A program made the translations under genes and the position numbers. Positions 1 to 11,987 of a DNA stretch of 64,000 nt are shown piece by piece. The notes beneath the pieces were generated by a model. The model was not told the DNA's origin and ran no database searches. It was given only the letters and a program-made list of their open reading frames with translations. Source of the stretch: Spinacia oleracea (lineage: Eukaryota > Streptophyta > Magnoliopsida > Caryophyllales > Amaranthaceae). How positions within the stretch are numbered: position 1 is the first letter of the stretch; each line of letters starts with the position of its first letter. The stretch lies in the NCBI RefSeq assembly GCF_020520425.1, contig NC_079491.1:7737143-7801142 (forward strand), written 5' to 3'.

Positions 1-53
1 TAGTGTTTCTACGGCCTGAACACGGTGCTCAGATTATCCTAAACAAACTTTGA
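1..53 (+). CDS. CYP72A-type P450, last codons (cut by window edge)
   Basis: The frame starting at base 3 reads VFLRPEHGAQIILNKL and then a stop at 51-53. This matches the C-terminus of the four complete P450s downstream ([16 protein letters not shown]), so this is the 3' end of a CYP72A-type gene whose body lies left of the window. Whether that gene is intact cannot be judged from 17 codons. Confidence 0.8.
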   Translation, partial: VFLRPEHGAQIILNKL

Positions 54-659
54 TCGTATTCCAAATGTGCAATCAGAGTGTTAATGTATTGCACATTAGC
101 CGAATAAAGTGCTTGAATGTGTGTTTTCGGAAGCTTAAGTTCGTCTATGAAATTTGTCTGGAATGTAAACTTCTAAGCGATGTTTCTTAGATTTTGAATT
201 TTACTCCTTACTTCAAACCACTGTACTTTGAAGTCCAATTCTATTTTTCGACCTTTAGGAAATTTTTTATTTATTGTGTCAAAACTATACCAGTATATAA
301 TTCCTATGAACATGAAATGATGTAGAGCATAAGATGTTTCATACTAGGAATTCAATCTGGTGTTTTCTTCTTACTGAGAAGTTCTCCAAGAAAAAGGCTC
401 AACACATTGAGCGGGATCATAAAGGCTAATCCCTCCACCTAGTCCAGCCTCAAATATTATTCACGTGAGATCTTGTTAGGTTCATTTTAATGTATAGTTT
501 TATTATATCAACTTCTTATACAGTTATACGTATAAAATTGGATATTTATATTTAAGTGTCTCAGAAATCATCAAGAGTCTAATAGAACAATCTTTAAGAA
601 AGGTACGAAGTTCCCCACAGTTCTCACATCAGACAAAATAAATAAAAAAATAAAAAATT
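54..659. other. AT-rich spacer, no gene seen
   Basis: This is the 3' flank of the left-edge P450 and intergenic DNA. I see no coding sequence and no bounded repeat. Confidence 0.6.
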
Positions 660-887
660 GGGAGTTGACTTTCGAATTAGAACCAATGAGTTACCAGCTA
701 TCCCCATCTCACATCTACTGATCAAACCCCTGTTTCCTCTGTTTTTTTTTATCTTAATATTTCACTGGAAATCCACAAAAAATAACCAGAAATGGAATCA
801 CTTACAGTAAGCTCTGTATTGCTATCAATAACATGTATAGTGTTAGTAAAACTAGTGAATTGGGATAATCTGAGCACCGTGTTCAGG
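660..887 (+). pseudogene. CYP72A N-terminal relic joined to an inverted C-terminal scrap
   Basis: Bases 660-790 resemble the promoter and leader of the complete P450s (GTTGACTT followed by the cagctatccccatctc region). An ATG at 792 opens MESLTVSSVLLSITCIVLVKLVNW, the family's N-terminal membrane anchor. Similarity stops after the VNW codons. The next 25 bases (863-887) are an exact reverse complement of bases 15-39, the C-terminal coding end of the left-edge P450. The anchor frame hits a stop just after, so this cannot make a P450. Confidence 0.8.
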
Positions 888-1410
888 CTTTGATGGTACG
901 GTATCAGAGGGCATCGCGGAAATGAATCGTACACCGGGGTGCCATAGCACTTGGGAGAGGCTTACTAGTTGAAAATAACATCTACAACCTAAGATAATCT
1001 GCTCATATTCTACAGGATCAAACCTATGCGACTTAAAGAATTAGGGAAAGGATCCAATGGCTTGCCATTCCAAAAGTAATTAGTAGTGTTGGTATTAAAA
1101 GATATTTTTGGCAACTAAACACGAGGATTGGGCTCGTTGATTTTATATGCATTTAGAATGAATTGTATGATATTCACCAAAGGTGTTTATGTCTTTAACC
1201 ATGTACTTCTTTTGGTGCACAATCAACATCGTGCACACGTGTCCATAATATAATTTATGGATTTCATTGTTTACTAAATGATCATGAACATTTTCTTTTC
1301 ACAATCTTATTCGATTGGAGAAGTAAAAAAATACTGATATCAAAAAAAATTCCAAATGTCGTACCAAAAGAAGACCCAAATGAATGGATTTAATAATCAG
1401 AGAATTGGAA
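888..1410. other. Spacer, no gene seen
   Basis: No coding sequence recognised. The first bases after the relic (tttgatggta) resemble the post-stop sequence of the P450 genes. Confidence 0.5.
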
Positions 1411-3760
1411 GTTTTCATTTTTTATTTTTTTTTTGATAATTTGTAATCTTTATTAATTCATAAGATTACAGAGTTCCAGGGGACAAAAAGTAGAGTAGCC
1501 AAAATGCAATTAGTACAACTCTACGTGAATGGAATGCAAATTATGTCCATGCTATAAATTCGGAGCTACGGTGAAGGCCCTGCTTTGCAAGGGAGTCAAC
1601 CACCATGTTTGAGGATCGACCCTTGTGAACAATAGTGAAAGGTGGGTCGTGCAGGCGCATGTTCCTGATGCAGTTGAGGTGGAAATTTAGGTTCCATGGT
1701 CCCCCGGTGTCGCTGTTGCACCATGTCACCGCATTCGCGGAGTCTGATTCTAGCACGAAGGAGGAGTGTTGGAGCTGTGTGCTAGCTAGAGTGATGGTGA
1801 CGGCTCTGTGAATGGCTAGGACTTCCGCACAGTTTATTTCCATGGGGGGGATTGGAGAAGAGAATAGACATATGAAGTTGCCTTGGTGATTGCGTAGCAC
1901 GCCCCCAATGGCTGATTTTGATGTTATTGGATTGACCGACGCATCCACATTCCATTTCAGTTGTTCACGGTCAGGAGCTGTCCATATTTGGTGAGTTGCA
2001 GTAATATGTTGGCTTTGTAGTGATGGTTTGTTTCCACCCCATAATAAGCATATTGGATTTCGTTGAATATCAGTGGGTGAGTATGGGAAAGGTTCATTCC
2101 ATCCACTAATCCACCAGCCTAGTCGTAGCAAGACTAGATTGTGTAGTTCTGAGATAGGACTGCTAGTATTCTTGAAGATTCGCGAGTTCCTTTCTTTCCA
2201 TATTGTCCATATGATGATAAAAAATCTTGCAGTCCACACTTTTTTAAAAAAGACGTTCTTGTTTGGAGGGTTCCAATGTTCAAAGGCGGCTCTTATGCGA
2301 CTGGGATGGACCCATTTGATGTTCCATAGATCGAGCCAAGAGGCCCATAGTTGGCTGGAGAAGGAGCAATGTAGGAGAAGATGATCGTGGCTTTCAATAT
2401 CGGAGTTGCATAACACACATAGATCTTCTGAATTTGGGATGATGCCTAATCTGGCAAGCCTATTCTTTGTATGTATTCTGCCAAGGAGAGCAGTCCATAC
2501 AAATATCTCAACTCTGTGAGGCACGAAACCACACCATATGCCCTTGATTGCGTCCCCTTGGGGGTGAGGGTCTGCTTTTGCCAATTCTTTTGTAAAAGAC
2601 TTTGTTGAGAAGGTACCTGATTTATCGTGTGCCCAAGCCAATGAATCAGAGTTTGACAAAGATAAGTGAGCCTGTTGGAGGAGGAGATTCAGCTCTTTTT
2701 TGGCTTCGATGTCACGAGGCCTTAATTGGCGTGTCCATGAGAAGCTCCACGCCCAATACAAGCCATCCCAATACGCATGAGATGCCACAGTTGCATCTTG
2801 GTTTAAAGCAAGGCGGAAGAGCCGCGGGAAACGGACTTTTAGTGGTAATGCTTCCAGCCAAGTTTCATGCCAGAAAAGAGTGTTCGATCCATCCCCGACC
2901 CTTTTGCGGATGCCGTTTAAGGCTAGTTGTTTCGCCTGTGGGTGGGTGCTGTAGGAGGGACGCACAAATGCCCCGCCATGGACCCCCCGTTTTAGGGAGT
3001 TGTAGCTCACCAATTGTGAGGGATTGAGGGTACCTGTATTTTTCTTGAATGACTTGTCTCCACAGTGAGGGTGGATTATTGAAATAGTTCCATACCCATT
3101 TAAACAGCAGTGCCATATTTCGATGAAGGATATTTCCGATGCTTAACCCACCCATATTTTTTGGGAGCTCCACAATCTCCCATGCTATCAAAGGCATGGC
3201 TTTCTTGTCCAAAGACCCACACCACAAAAAATGTCTCTGAATTTGGTTGATTTTGTTAATGACTCCCTTTGGAATGGGGAAGAGTGACATGAAGTATAAG
3301 GGGAGGCTTGAAAGTGAGGATTTTATGAGTGTGACTCGCCCTCCGATCGAGAGTAGCCTTCCTTTCCAAGCATCCAGTTTTTTTCCATACGGTCAATAAT
3401 GGGTTCCCAACTGTTAATACGGGAGATATTACTCCCAATTGGCAGTCCGAGGTACGTGAAAGGGAGGTTGCCTACTTTGCATAGCATCACTTCTGCTGCT
3501 CGATTTAACCAAGCCTCAGAAACATTAATACCAATCAATGAGCTTTTGTGGAAATTTACCTGAAAGCCAGACACAAGGTGGAACAAGATGAGGGCTTTTT
3601 TTGATGTTTTGTAGGTATTGGATTTTTGGAGGGCAGAAAATGATTGTGTCATCCGCGTATTGCAAGTGTGTGAGTTTAGTACCTCCAGGGCTTATTTCCA
3701 CCCCTTCCCAGTGACCAATTGAGGTGGCTTTTTTTATCAAGTGATTGAGGTTTTCATTTT
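1411..3760 (-). mobile_element. 5'-truncated LINE (L1-like non-LTR retrotransposon), decayed
   Basis: Minus-strand reading frames give, in order, the C-terminal half of a reverse transcriptase (YADDT near 3650, then LPFTYLGLPIG near 3450), a zf-RVT domain (IWCGFVPHRVEIFVWTALL) and a plant-LINE RNase H domain with its acidic residues (WNVDAS, CAEVLAIHRA, ESDSANA, VVDSLAKQG), ending at 1541. The reading frame changes about three times (near 3600-3640, 3380 and 2960-3000), so it is not functional. The 3' end is a T-rich run on the + strand (about 1419-1434), that is a poly(A) tail on the minus strand. The 11-base sequence gttttcatttt lies at 1411-1421 and again at 3750-3760 at the truncated 5' edge and is a candidate TSD, although it is low in complexity. 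Confidence 0.9.
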
Positions 3761-3770
3761 CTTTGAACAT

Positions 3771-4423
3771 TTATAAGCTAGACGCAACAATATATAATCA
3801 ATAAAAATAATACGAAGTAATAGTTTTATTTATTATTATAATACGGGGATAGAGATTTGTACTAATATTAACAACAATAGTTTTTTGTGTGTGAATCTGA
3901 ATATCTTGGGAAACATACTGCAGAGCAATATATTCTTGTACTCGGTAACAAACAACACTCTGAAATAAAATATTTTAATCAGTTTCTTTTAGTAAACCGT
4001 TTGACACTTACTTAACCAACACATCATATTAAGTAGTTTGTCAGTTGCGCCTGGGTAAGAGGTGGGGATGACATGACACGATATGTGGTCAACCAGTCTT
4101 TTACAAGACGTATGCTCTTCATTTCGTATAGGGTTGACCAAGTAAATAACTAAAATAAGTTTGATAATTTCTAATAAGTTCAGGTAACTTCAGATAAATA
4201 CAGAAAAGATAAGTAAAAATTAAATGAATAAAACACACTCTTATACGAAGTATTAAACAAATTGAAATTGAAAAAAAAAAATTATAAAAAAAATAAGAGT
4301 TGACTTTCTTGAATCAGAGCAACCAGCAAGGCAGCAACTCATCTGTTTTTCACCCCCTCTAATTAAACATTAGAAAGATGAAGGAGCTTCTATCTTGAGA
4401 TTTCAGTGCAAAAATTGGAAAAA
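3771..4423. other. Spacer and promoter region of P450 gene 1
   Basis: The stretch at 4130-4240 resembles the ataagttcag-rich repeat at 42.07-42.25 kb. The interval ends in a block shared with the upstream regions of the P450 paralogues: GTTGACTT (W-box core TTGAC near 4300) followed by gaatcagagcaaccagc. No gene is seen. Confidence 0.5.
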
Positions 4424-6623
4424 ATGACAGCAAGCTCTGTTTTGCTATCAGTAGTATGCATAATAGTATTGACAGTGTTAATCAAAGTGGTGAATTGGGT
4501 ATGGTTAAAGCCTAGGAAGATGGAAAAATTGCTCAAACAGCAAGGTTTCTCTGGTACTTCTTACAAATTCTTGTTTGGAGATCTCAAAGAATACACCTCG
4601 CTCCGTGCCGAGGCCTTAAAAATCCCAATGACTGTCTTCTCCAATGATTATTTTCCTCGAGTGGAACCTTTCCGCCATCAGCTTGCATCCAAATTTGGTC
4701 TGTAATCTATCCTCTGTTTTTTTCAGTAATTTTTCTGGATTTCCTGTTTTTAATGAATGAGGAACCTGTTGGGTTGACATTTTGAAATTTGACTGCTTTG
4801 GCAAAGGAATGAAGTAGATCAGGCTGAATTGAGAGCTGACATGTTCAAATTTGACTACATACTCGCAACAATTTGACTTTTTAAGGAATTGTGGACATAA
4901 AACTTTGACTGTATATGCTTACATGATATGGTTTTCATGATTGGTTTGGCAATTTGGGTTCAAAACTGCAGGAAACGATTTCTTTCTCTGGTTTGGCCCT
5001 ATACCTATTATACAAATCTCAAAGCCAGAGATGATTAAAGAGGCGTTGACCAAAACAGAAGAAATTCGAAAGGTGAAGTTGAACCCCATTTTCGACAAGC
5101 TTATTCCAGGGGTTGTAAGCTATGAAGGAGAGAAATGGGCCAAACATCGGAAGTTAATCAACCCTGCATTCCATGTCGAGAAGTTGAAGGTCAGTCGTTC
5201 CCTTTAATTAATTCTTCATTTCATATTTTAGCTAATATAGATTAAGGAAACGAAAGAGTTCGAATGATCAACAAGAGATTCATCTATATTATATGATGAG
5301 ACAGATCAACTACTGATAAAACGCGAAAGGAACAAAGTATTCTGCACATAATTTCATGGATTATGTGCTACTTCTTGGGTAATAATTTACTTTTAATGCT
5401 TGTAACAGCTTATGCTACCGGCATTTCGTGACAGTTGTGAGGAAATTATCAACAGATGGGAGTTGATAGTAGCAGAAAGGGGTTCAGGTGAGATAGATGT
5501 GTATCCAGATATAATGCAACTCAGTGCAGATGTGATCTCTAGAGCAGCATTCGGTAGCAACTATGAAGAGGGACAAAAGATATTTGAACTACTCAAGGAG
5601 CAGACTGACTTGGCTCTTGTTATCGTACAATCAGTTTACTTCCCAGGACTTAGGTAAATTTATATCATCCACAAATTCCACTGATTGATTTTAGTTCTAT
5701 AATCCAAGTAAGATTTGACCCTGGTGCGGGAGTTCAGATTCATTCCAACACCGAGAAACAGGAGATTTAAAAAGATAGAAGATCAGATACGTGGTTTACT
5801 GCGTGCAATTATCAACAACAGGAAAAAAGAAATTGATGCAGGGGTAGCAGTGAAGGCTGACCTGTTGGGTATACTCATGGGTTCCAATTCTAAAGAAATC
5901 CAACAGGATGAGATGAGCCTTGAAGAGGTAATTGATGAGTGTAAGCTATTCTACTTTGCTGGACAAGAGACTACTTCGGCACTATTAGTTTGGACATTGA
6001 TTTTATTGAGCAAGCATCAAGATTGGCAAGCCCGAGCAAGAGAAGAAGTCTGTGAAAGATTTGGGAATAATGTGCCTGATTTTGAAGGCTTAAACCATTT
6101 GAAGACAGTATGTTCTCTGTTATTTTATCCCTTCATTTTCTTAAAATTTAATACAAGTATTGTATGATCTTTTAACTTTATGGTTTGTTTGTTTTAGATG
6201 AATATGATTCTGTATGAGGTGCTCAGACTCTACCCACCAGCAGTGCAAATGACAAGATCAATTCATAAAGATACAAATCTAGCTTCGTTGTTAGTTCCTT
6301 CAGGTGCAATTATCACTTTCTATATGCAACATGTTCACCGGGATCAGGAAGTTTGGGGTGATGACGCAGAAGAATTTAAACCAGAAAGGTTTGCTGAAGG
6401 GATTGTTAAGGCAACAAAAGGGAATACCTCATTTTTCCCCTTCGGATGGGGACCAAGAATATGCATAGGCGAAAAATTTGCCTTGACTGAAGCAAAAATG
6501 GCAATATCCATGATTCTACAACACTTTTCCTTTGAGCTTTCACCATCCTACGTTCATGCACCCAAGACTATCATGTTTCTACAACCTCAACATGGTGCTC
6601 AGATAATCTTACACAAGCTATGA
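4424..6623 (+). CDS. CYP72A: Cytochrome P450, CYP72A type (gene 1), complete, 5 exons
   Basis: Haem-thiolate monooxygenase of the ER membrane; CYP72A enzymes oxidise triterpenoids, gibberellins and related compounds, but the substrate here is unknown. Exons: 4424-4697, 4972-5189, 5409-5653, 5738-6107, 6198-6623, giving 510 residues. All introns are GT-AG and the phases join. Residues 5-25 form the membrane anchor. The I-helix AGQETT is at 320-325, ExxR at 376-379, PERF at 431-434, and the haem loop [10 protein letters not shown] has its cysteine at 458. The start is ATG 4424: the frame also opens upstream at a GTG (4406), but ATG matches the paralogues' MTASS. It is shorter than its neighbours because nine codons after KEIQQ in exon 4 are missing, in the variable loop before the I-helix. 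Intron 3 is only 84 bases, the apparent ancestral size. No disabling change is seen. Confidence 0.93.
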
Positions 6624-7482
6624 TGGTTTGCCATCGGAGTTTATATGCATTCTTAATAAGAATTGACCTGATTTATTTGATAAATGATCATTCATATTCA
6701 ACTTTGACGTGCTTTTTTTATTTCATCTGAATTTTTTCTTATTCTCCACTACTTTTGTATAAATGTTGTTCTTAGTTACATATGCTCAAGTTTCTAGCTT
6801 TTAATATATACTCCTTTTCCCTTAACAAATTGAAGTTTGGCTTCCTTGAATTGCACCACCAGTGTTCACCTTCCTCCATACTCCATAACTGATGGATTCC
6901 TGTGCAATGAACCGAGTATGGGTTTAAGTTTGACATTTTAACCTCAATTTTCTGATGTATGTTCTGGTACTTCTAAATTAGAATCGATCCTTATTCCAGT
7001 CTCGATCATTGGAATTTAATTATAACCGGATTAAGGTTTGGTATTTTCTGGTAGTAGAATTTCAATTCTCCCCATTCCCGAGTTAGAAGAGCCCATAAAT
7101 AAGGCCAAGAAACATGGGCTTACTTATTACACCACTTATTAGTATTCCTTACCAAGATACGGAGTACAAATATAAATTCCACTTCCTACCGTTTAAGAAA
7201 ACTTCCCAATGTTTACATCATTTGACACACACTTAACTGTCACACTATGTTTAACACGGAATAGTTAATCACTAATTGTCATAGTCTTTTACAAGAATTT
7301 GTTTAATAAAAACAAACCTAAATCGCAACAAAACAAAAATACAAAAAAGAAAAAAAAATTGGGAGTGTTGACTTTCTGGAATCAGAGCAACCAGCTAGGC
7401 AGCTAACCCATCTCATATCATCCCCTGTCTCCTCTGTGTTTTTTTCCTCATAAAAATTAACAAATGAAACTAATCATACTCC
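6624..7482. other. Spacer between P450 genes 1 and 2
   Basis: The first 430 or so bases (to about 7060) are repeated almost word for word after gene 2 (9991-10420), so each duplicated unit included its 3' flank. The second half holds gene 2's promoter block (GTTGACTTTC near 7370). No gene is seen. Confidence 0.7.
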
Positions 7483-7490
7483 TATAAAAA
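7483..7490 (+). promoter_or_regulatory. Candidate TATA box of P450 gene 2
   Basis: TATAAAAA lies 36 bases upstream of the gene 2 ATG. It is close to the start codon, so the leader would be very short; assigned by position only. Confidence 0.35.
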
Positions 7491-7525
7491 TTACAGAGCT
7501 TATATTTTCAGATTTCAGGGATCAA

Positions 7526-9990
7526 ATGGAGAAAATGACAGCAAGCTCGGTTTTGATATCAGTAGTATGTGTAATAGTATTGACAATGTTAATGAAAGTG
7601 GTGAATTGGGTATGGTTGAAGCCGAAGAAGATGGAAAAATTACTCAAACAACGAGGTTTATCTGGTACTTCTTACAAATTCTTGTTTGGAGATCTAAAAG
7701 AATTCACCTCAATGCGCGCCGAAACCTTAAAAACCGCCATAACTGGCTTCTCCCATGATTATTTTCCTCGTGTGGAACCTCTCCGCCATCAGATTGCATC
7801 AAAGTTTGGTCTGTAATCTATCCTCTGTTTTTTTTTCAATAATTATTCTGTAATTTTTTGTTTTTGATGAACTGAGGAACATGTTGGGTTGTATGATACT
7901 TTTATTTTGCTTTTGACATTTGACATGTTCAAATTTAAATACATTAGTCGCAACACTTTGACTTTTAAAGAAGTGCAGATAGAAGACTTTGACCATATAT
8001 GATCACCATGATATGGATTTTAGTAAATATATTTATAGAAATGTGAAACTAATTTGATGATTGGTTTTCCATCATCACTGCAGGAAACGATTACTTCTTC
8101 TGGTTTGGCCCCATACCTATGATACAAATCTCAAAGCCAGAGATGATTAAAGAGGCATTGATCAAGACAGACGAAATACGAAAGGTGAAGGTGAACCCCA
8201 TTTTTGACAAGCTTTTGCCAGGGGTTGTAAGCTACGAGGGAGAGAAATGGGCCAAACACCGGAAGTTGATAAATCCTGCCTTCCATGTAGAGAAGTTGAA
8301 GGTCAATTATTTCCTTTTAACTTCTTCAATTCATTTTGTCTGTAGAGTTTGTACGACCAGTATGTAAGATATTGATCATAATTCTTAGTTGTTAAATTTA
8401 AAAATATCCTGCACATAATTTCATGGATTGCTACTAATACAGCTGACTGAATATATTAACTACAGAACCTGGGTAGTAATTTACTTTTAACGGTTGTTAC
8501 AGCTTATGTTACCCGCATTCCGTGATAGTTGTGAAGAAATTATCAACAAATGGGAGATGGTTGTAGCTGAAAGGGGTTCAGGAGAGCTAGATGTGTATCC
8601 GGATATAGTGCAACTCAGTGCGGATGTGATCTCTAGAGCAGCATTCAGTAGCAGCTATGAGGAGGGACAAAGGATATTTGAACTCCTCAAGGAGCAGACT
8701 AAAGTAGCTCTTCTTATTGTAAAATCAGTTTATTTCCCAGGACTGAGGTAATTTATGATATCCACGATTCCACTAGTTAATTGATTTTTAATTCTACAAA
8801 CAAAGTACTCACACCGTTTTGACTTTTTGCACCATTCACATAATTCACTTTGACCCTATTTTATTTCTAGTATATGAAAACAAATGTTAGTATAATATAT
8901 TGTTGGCTTCATCTTAATAAATATTTTCAAAATATTAATGTTTTACGTAGTAAGTTTTTATAATATGTACTTAAAGATATTGGTGGTCAAAATTGTGCAT
9001 TGTCAATCGTGTCCAGTCAAAACGGTGCGAATATTATGGGATGGAGGGAGTACTACGTAAAATTTGACTCTGCTGCCTGAATTCAGATTCATTCCAACAC
9101 CGAGAAATAGGAGATTCAAAAAGATAGAAGACCAGATACGTAGTTTGCTGCGTGCAATCATCAACAAAAGGAAAGAGGAAATTGATGCAGGAGTAGCAGT
9201 GAAGGCTGACCTGTTGGGTATACTCATGGGTTCCAATTCTAAAGAGATTCAACAAGCTGCTGACAATAACAAAAAGCAACAGGATGGGATGAGCCTTGAA
9301 GAGGTAATTGATGAGTGTAAATTATTTTACTTGGCTGGACAAGAAACTACATCGACATTATTAGTTTGGACATTGATTTTTTTGAGCAAGCATCAAGATT
9401 GGCAAGCACGAGCAAGAGAAGAAGTCTGTGAAAAATTTGGGAATAATGTGCCTGACTTTGAAGGCTTAAACCATCTGAAGACAGTAAGTTTTCTCTGATA
9501 AAAAAATACAAAGTATGATCTGTTAACTATATGATTTGTTTGTTTGTTTGTTTGTTTGTTTTAGATGACTATGATACTGTATGAGGTTCTCAGACTCTAT
9601 CCACCAGCAATGCAGATGACAAGATCAATTCATAAGGATACAAATTTAGGTTCATTGTTAGTTCCGTCCGGAGCAATGATCACTCTCTATATGCATCCTG
9701 CTCACCGGAATCAGGAAGTTTGGGGTGATGATGCAGAAGAATTCAAACCAGAAAGGTTTGCTAAAGGGATTGCTAAGGCAACAAAAGGGAATACCTCATT
9801 TTTCCCCTTCGGTTGGGGACCAAGAATATGCATAGGTGAAAAATTCGCCATGACGGAAGCAAAAATGGCAATATCCATGATTCTACAACGCTTTTCCTTT
9901 GAGCTCTCACCATCCTACGTTCATGCACCCAAGATTATTATGTTTCTACAACCTCAACATGGTGCTCAGATAATCTTACACAAGCTATGA
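7526..9990 (+). CDS. CYP72A: Cytochrome P450, CYP72A type (gene 2), complete, 5 exons
   Basis: ER-bound P450; substrate unknown. Exons: 7526-7808, 8084-8301, 8503-8747, 9087-9483, 9565-9990, giving 522 residues, all GT-AG with matching phases. The N-terminus [10 protein letters not shown] begins a hydrophobic anchor. The I-helix AGQETT is at 332-337, ExxR at 388-391, and the haem cysteine is at 470 in [10 protein letters not shown]. It is the closest paralogue of gene 1 (flanks as well as exons align) and keeps the nine codons that gene 1 lacks. In exon 3 it reads [10 protein letters not shown] where the other three read [10 protein letters not shown], a possible functional difference. Intron 3 has gained a Stowaway-like MITE. 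The polypyrimidine tract before exon 5 is a TTTG tetranucleotide run. It looks functional. Confidence 0.93.
8808..9050. mobile_element. Stowaway-like MITE in intron 3 of P450 gene 2
   Basis: The right end reads ggatggagggag followed by TA; the left end begins TA then ctc and resumes acaccgttttgac, the inverse of gtcaaaacggtg on the right. TA dinucleotides lie at 8806-8807 and 9051-9052. The left terminal repeat is missing a few bases. Removing it returns intron 3 to about the length seen in gene 1. Confidence 0.8.
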
Positions 9991-11930
9991 TGGTATGCCA
10001 TTAAAGTTAATATGCATTCTTAATAAGAATTGACCTGATTTATTTGATAAATGATCATTCATATTCAACTTGGACATGTTTTTTATTTCAAGCTTTATGT
10101 ATATCTGATGTCTTTCTTATTCTCCATTACTTTTGTAGAAATGTTGTTCTCAGTTACATATGCTCAAGTTTCTAGCTTTATACATACTCCTTTTCCCTTA
10201 ACAAATTGAAGTTTCTCTTCCTTAAATTGCACCACCAGCATTCACTTTCCTCCATACTCCATGACTGATGGATTCCTGTGCAATGAACCGAGTTTGGGTT
10301 TAAGTTTGACATTTTAACCTCAATTTTCTGATGTATGTTCTGGTACTTCTGAATTAGAATCAATCCTTATGCCAGTCTCAATCATTGGAATTTAATTATA
10401 ACTGGATTAAGGTTTGGATAGTTCCAAACTTCCAACATGTTGCAGATCAAAAAAGAAGAAGATAAATGAATATATATTAAGGCAAATAAGGCACAAATGC
10501 TTTAAACACATAATTAAAGTTTCATAAAAGCTGCTATTAGCCTATTACGATATGAAATCTTGATAATAAATGATGCGAAAGTCAAAATGAATGAAAAGAG
10601 TAATCAAGTAGTAAGGCGTAGCATGTGGACGCTAAGGGAAAAAGTATATGATAAGTAACACAACATAAGGCATTGTGTCATTAGAAAGAGTTCCTGATTC
10701 ACATCTATATCTCAAGAAATATGATACCTCTGTTTTCTGGGTAAAGAAAGTTGAACGGAGATGATCAATCTTCCACCAGCCGCCAATTTCAACAATTACT
10801 GCCAACACAAGATAACAAAAGTGAAAAAATTTAGATAGAGCATCAGATATTTAAAGAAAACTTTAGAGAAAGCAACACAAACTGACTCTCAGATGTGGAG
10901 TTATATAACAAGGTTCTCCGGTGCGACTGTTTATGTGATAGATTTAGGAAAATGAACAAAGCATCCAAATCACAAACACAGAGGACATCAGAAGAAATTG
11001 CTAAATGATTAAGAATGCAGATGTGACATTCGACTATGTAAGAGCCACAGGCAATACTAGTCCAAAGTTCACTAGAAAGAAAGACCCGACTTGTCTATTT
11101 TCCCTTGTTTAATTTGATTTAATTTGGTTTTATATTTTTGAAATTAAAACAGCAAGAACAGATGCTGGATAATCTTGCAAGATAGATATGAAATTTACCT
11201 GTATTCTAAGAAGTCAGGAATCGACGATTCAGCTAATCATAATGATATTGGGTTTGGATAACACCAAGCTCTCCAAATAAGTCTGGACGATTAAGTCCTC
11301 CCAAATTGGACCCCTGCATGAACATAAGTAGCTTTTGGTGCCTCCTCAGTCCTCATTTTACGTCAATGCGTCAACATTTGCGTTGGCTGCTTTTCCTTAT
11401 CTTGACCATGTATATTCTCCAACAACCAAATTCAAAATTTCAAACAAAGTCTACAATGATTAAAAGTCAAAATGCAGCCTTTTGTATGTTTCTTTGGGTG
11501 TGGAATTTTCTTCGTTGAACACTGAAAAAGGAAATTAAACAACAAATTATTAATAAATGTTTAACTTTCTATTAACTAAGTTTCTAAAGACAAATTGTAA
11601 AACACACACAACATAGTACACTATAAAGTAGCTTAGCAAATTATCAAAATTAATTTTCAAGAGTATTTTCATTTATGATTTTACAAATTCTTGTAAAAGT
11701 CCGTCCGATAATTTTGTGCCATATCGCTGACCTCTGCCTGCCTGACATACTGTTAGGCATAACGGTTAAATAAGTGTAACACTGTCTGATAGGAAAATAA
11801 TCCGCAGCCCGTTATGATATTTTCAAAGAAAAGAGAGAGAATAAATAAAAAGTAGGAGAGTCAGCTATCCATCTGACATCATCCCTTGCGTCCCATGTTG
11901 TTCCTTGTACCAACAAATGAAAAACAGTCC
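9991..11930. other. Spacer with duplicated 3' flank and F-box-like traces
   Basis: Bases 9991-10420 duplicate the 3' flank of gene 1. Near 10.77 kb is a short block (cttccaccagccgcc) belonging to a repeat that recurs after the P450 genes. At 11262-11280, acaccaagctctccaaata on the minus strand resembles the ESLVL end of the local F-box family. No intact gene is seen. Confidence 0.5.
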
Positions 11931-11938
11931 TATATAAG
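11931..11938 (+). promoter_or_regulatory. TATA box of P450 gene 3
   Basis: TATATAAG lies 57 bases upstream of the gene 3 ATG, at a plausible distance. The shared upstream motif TGACATCA is at 11874-11881. Confidence 0.6.
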
Positions 11939-11987
11939 ACATGAAATTCAAGTTAAAAATTATACACAAAGATAAGAGAACAAACAA

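Noticed and set aside
2073-3027. Plus-strand frames of 103 and 141 codons
   Set aside because: They lie antisense to the LINE's RNase H and zf-RVT coding region and match nothing.
4406-4423. Upstream extension of P450 gene 1 (six codons)
   Set aside because: The frame opens with GTG, not ATG; paralogues start at the aligned ATG (4424). The same applies to gene 4 at 15488.
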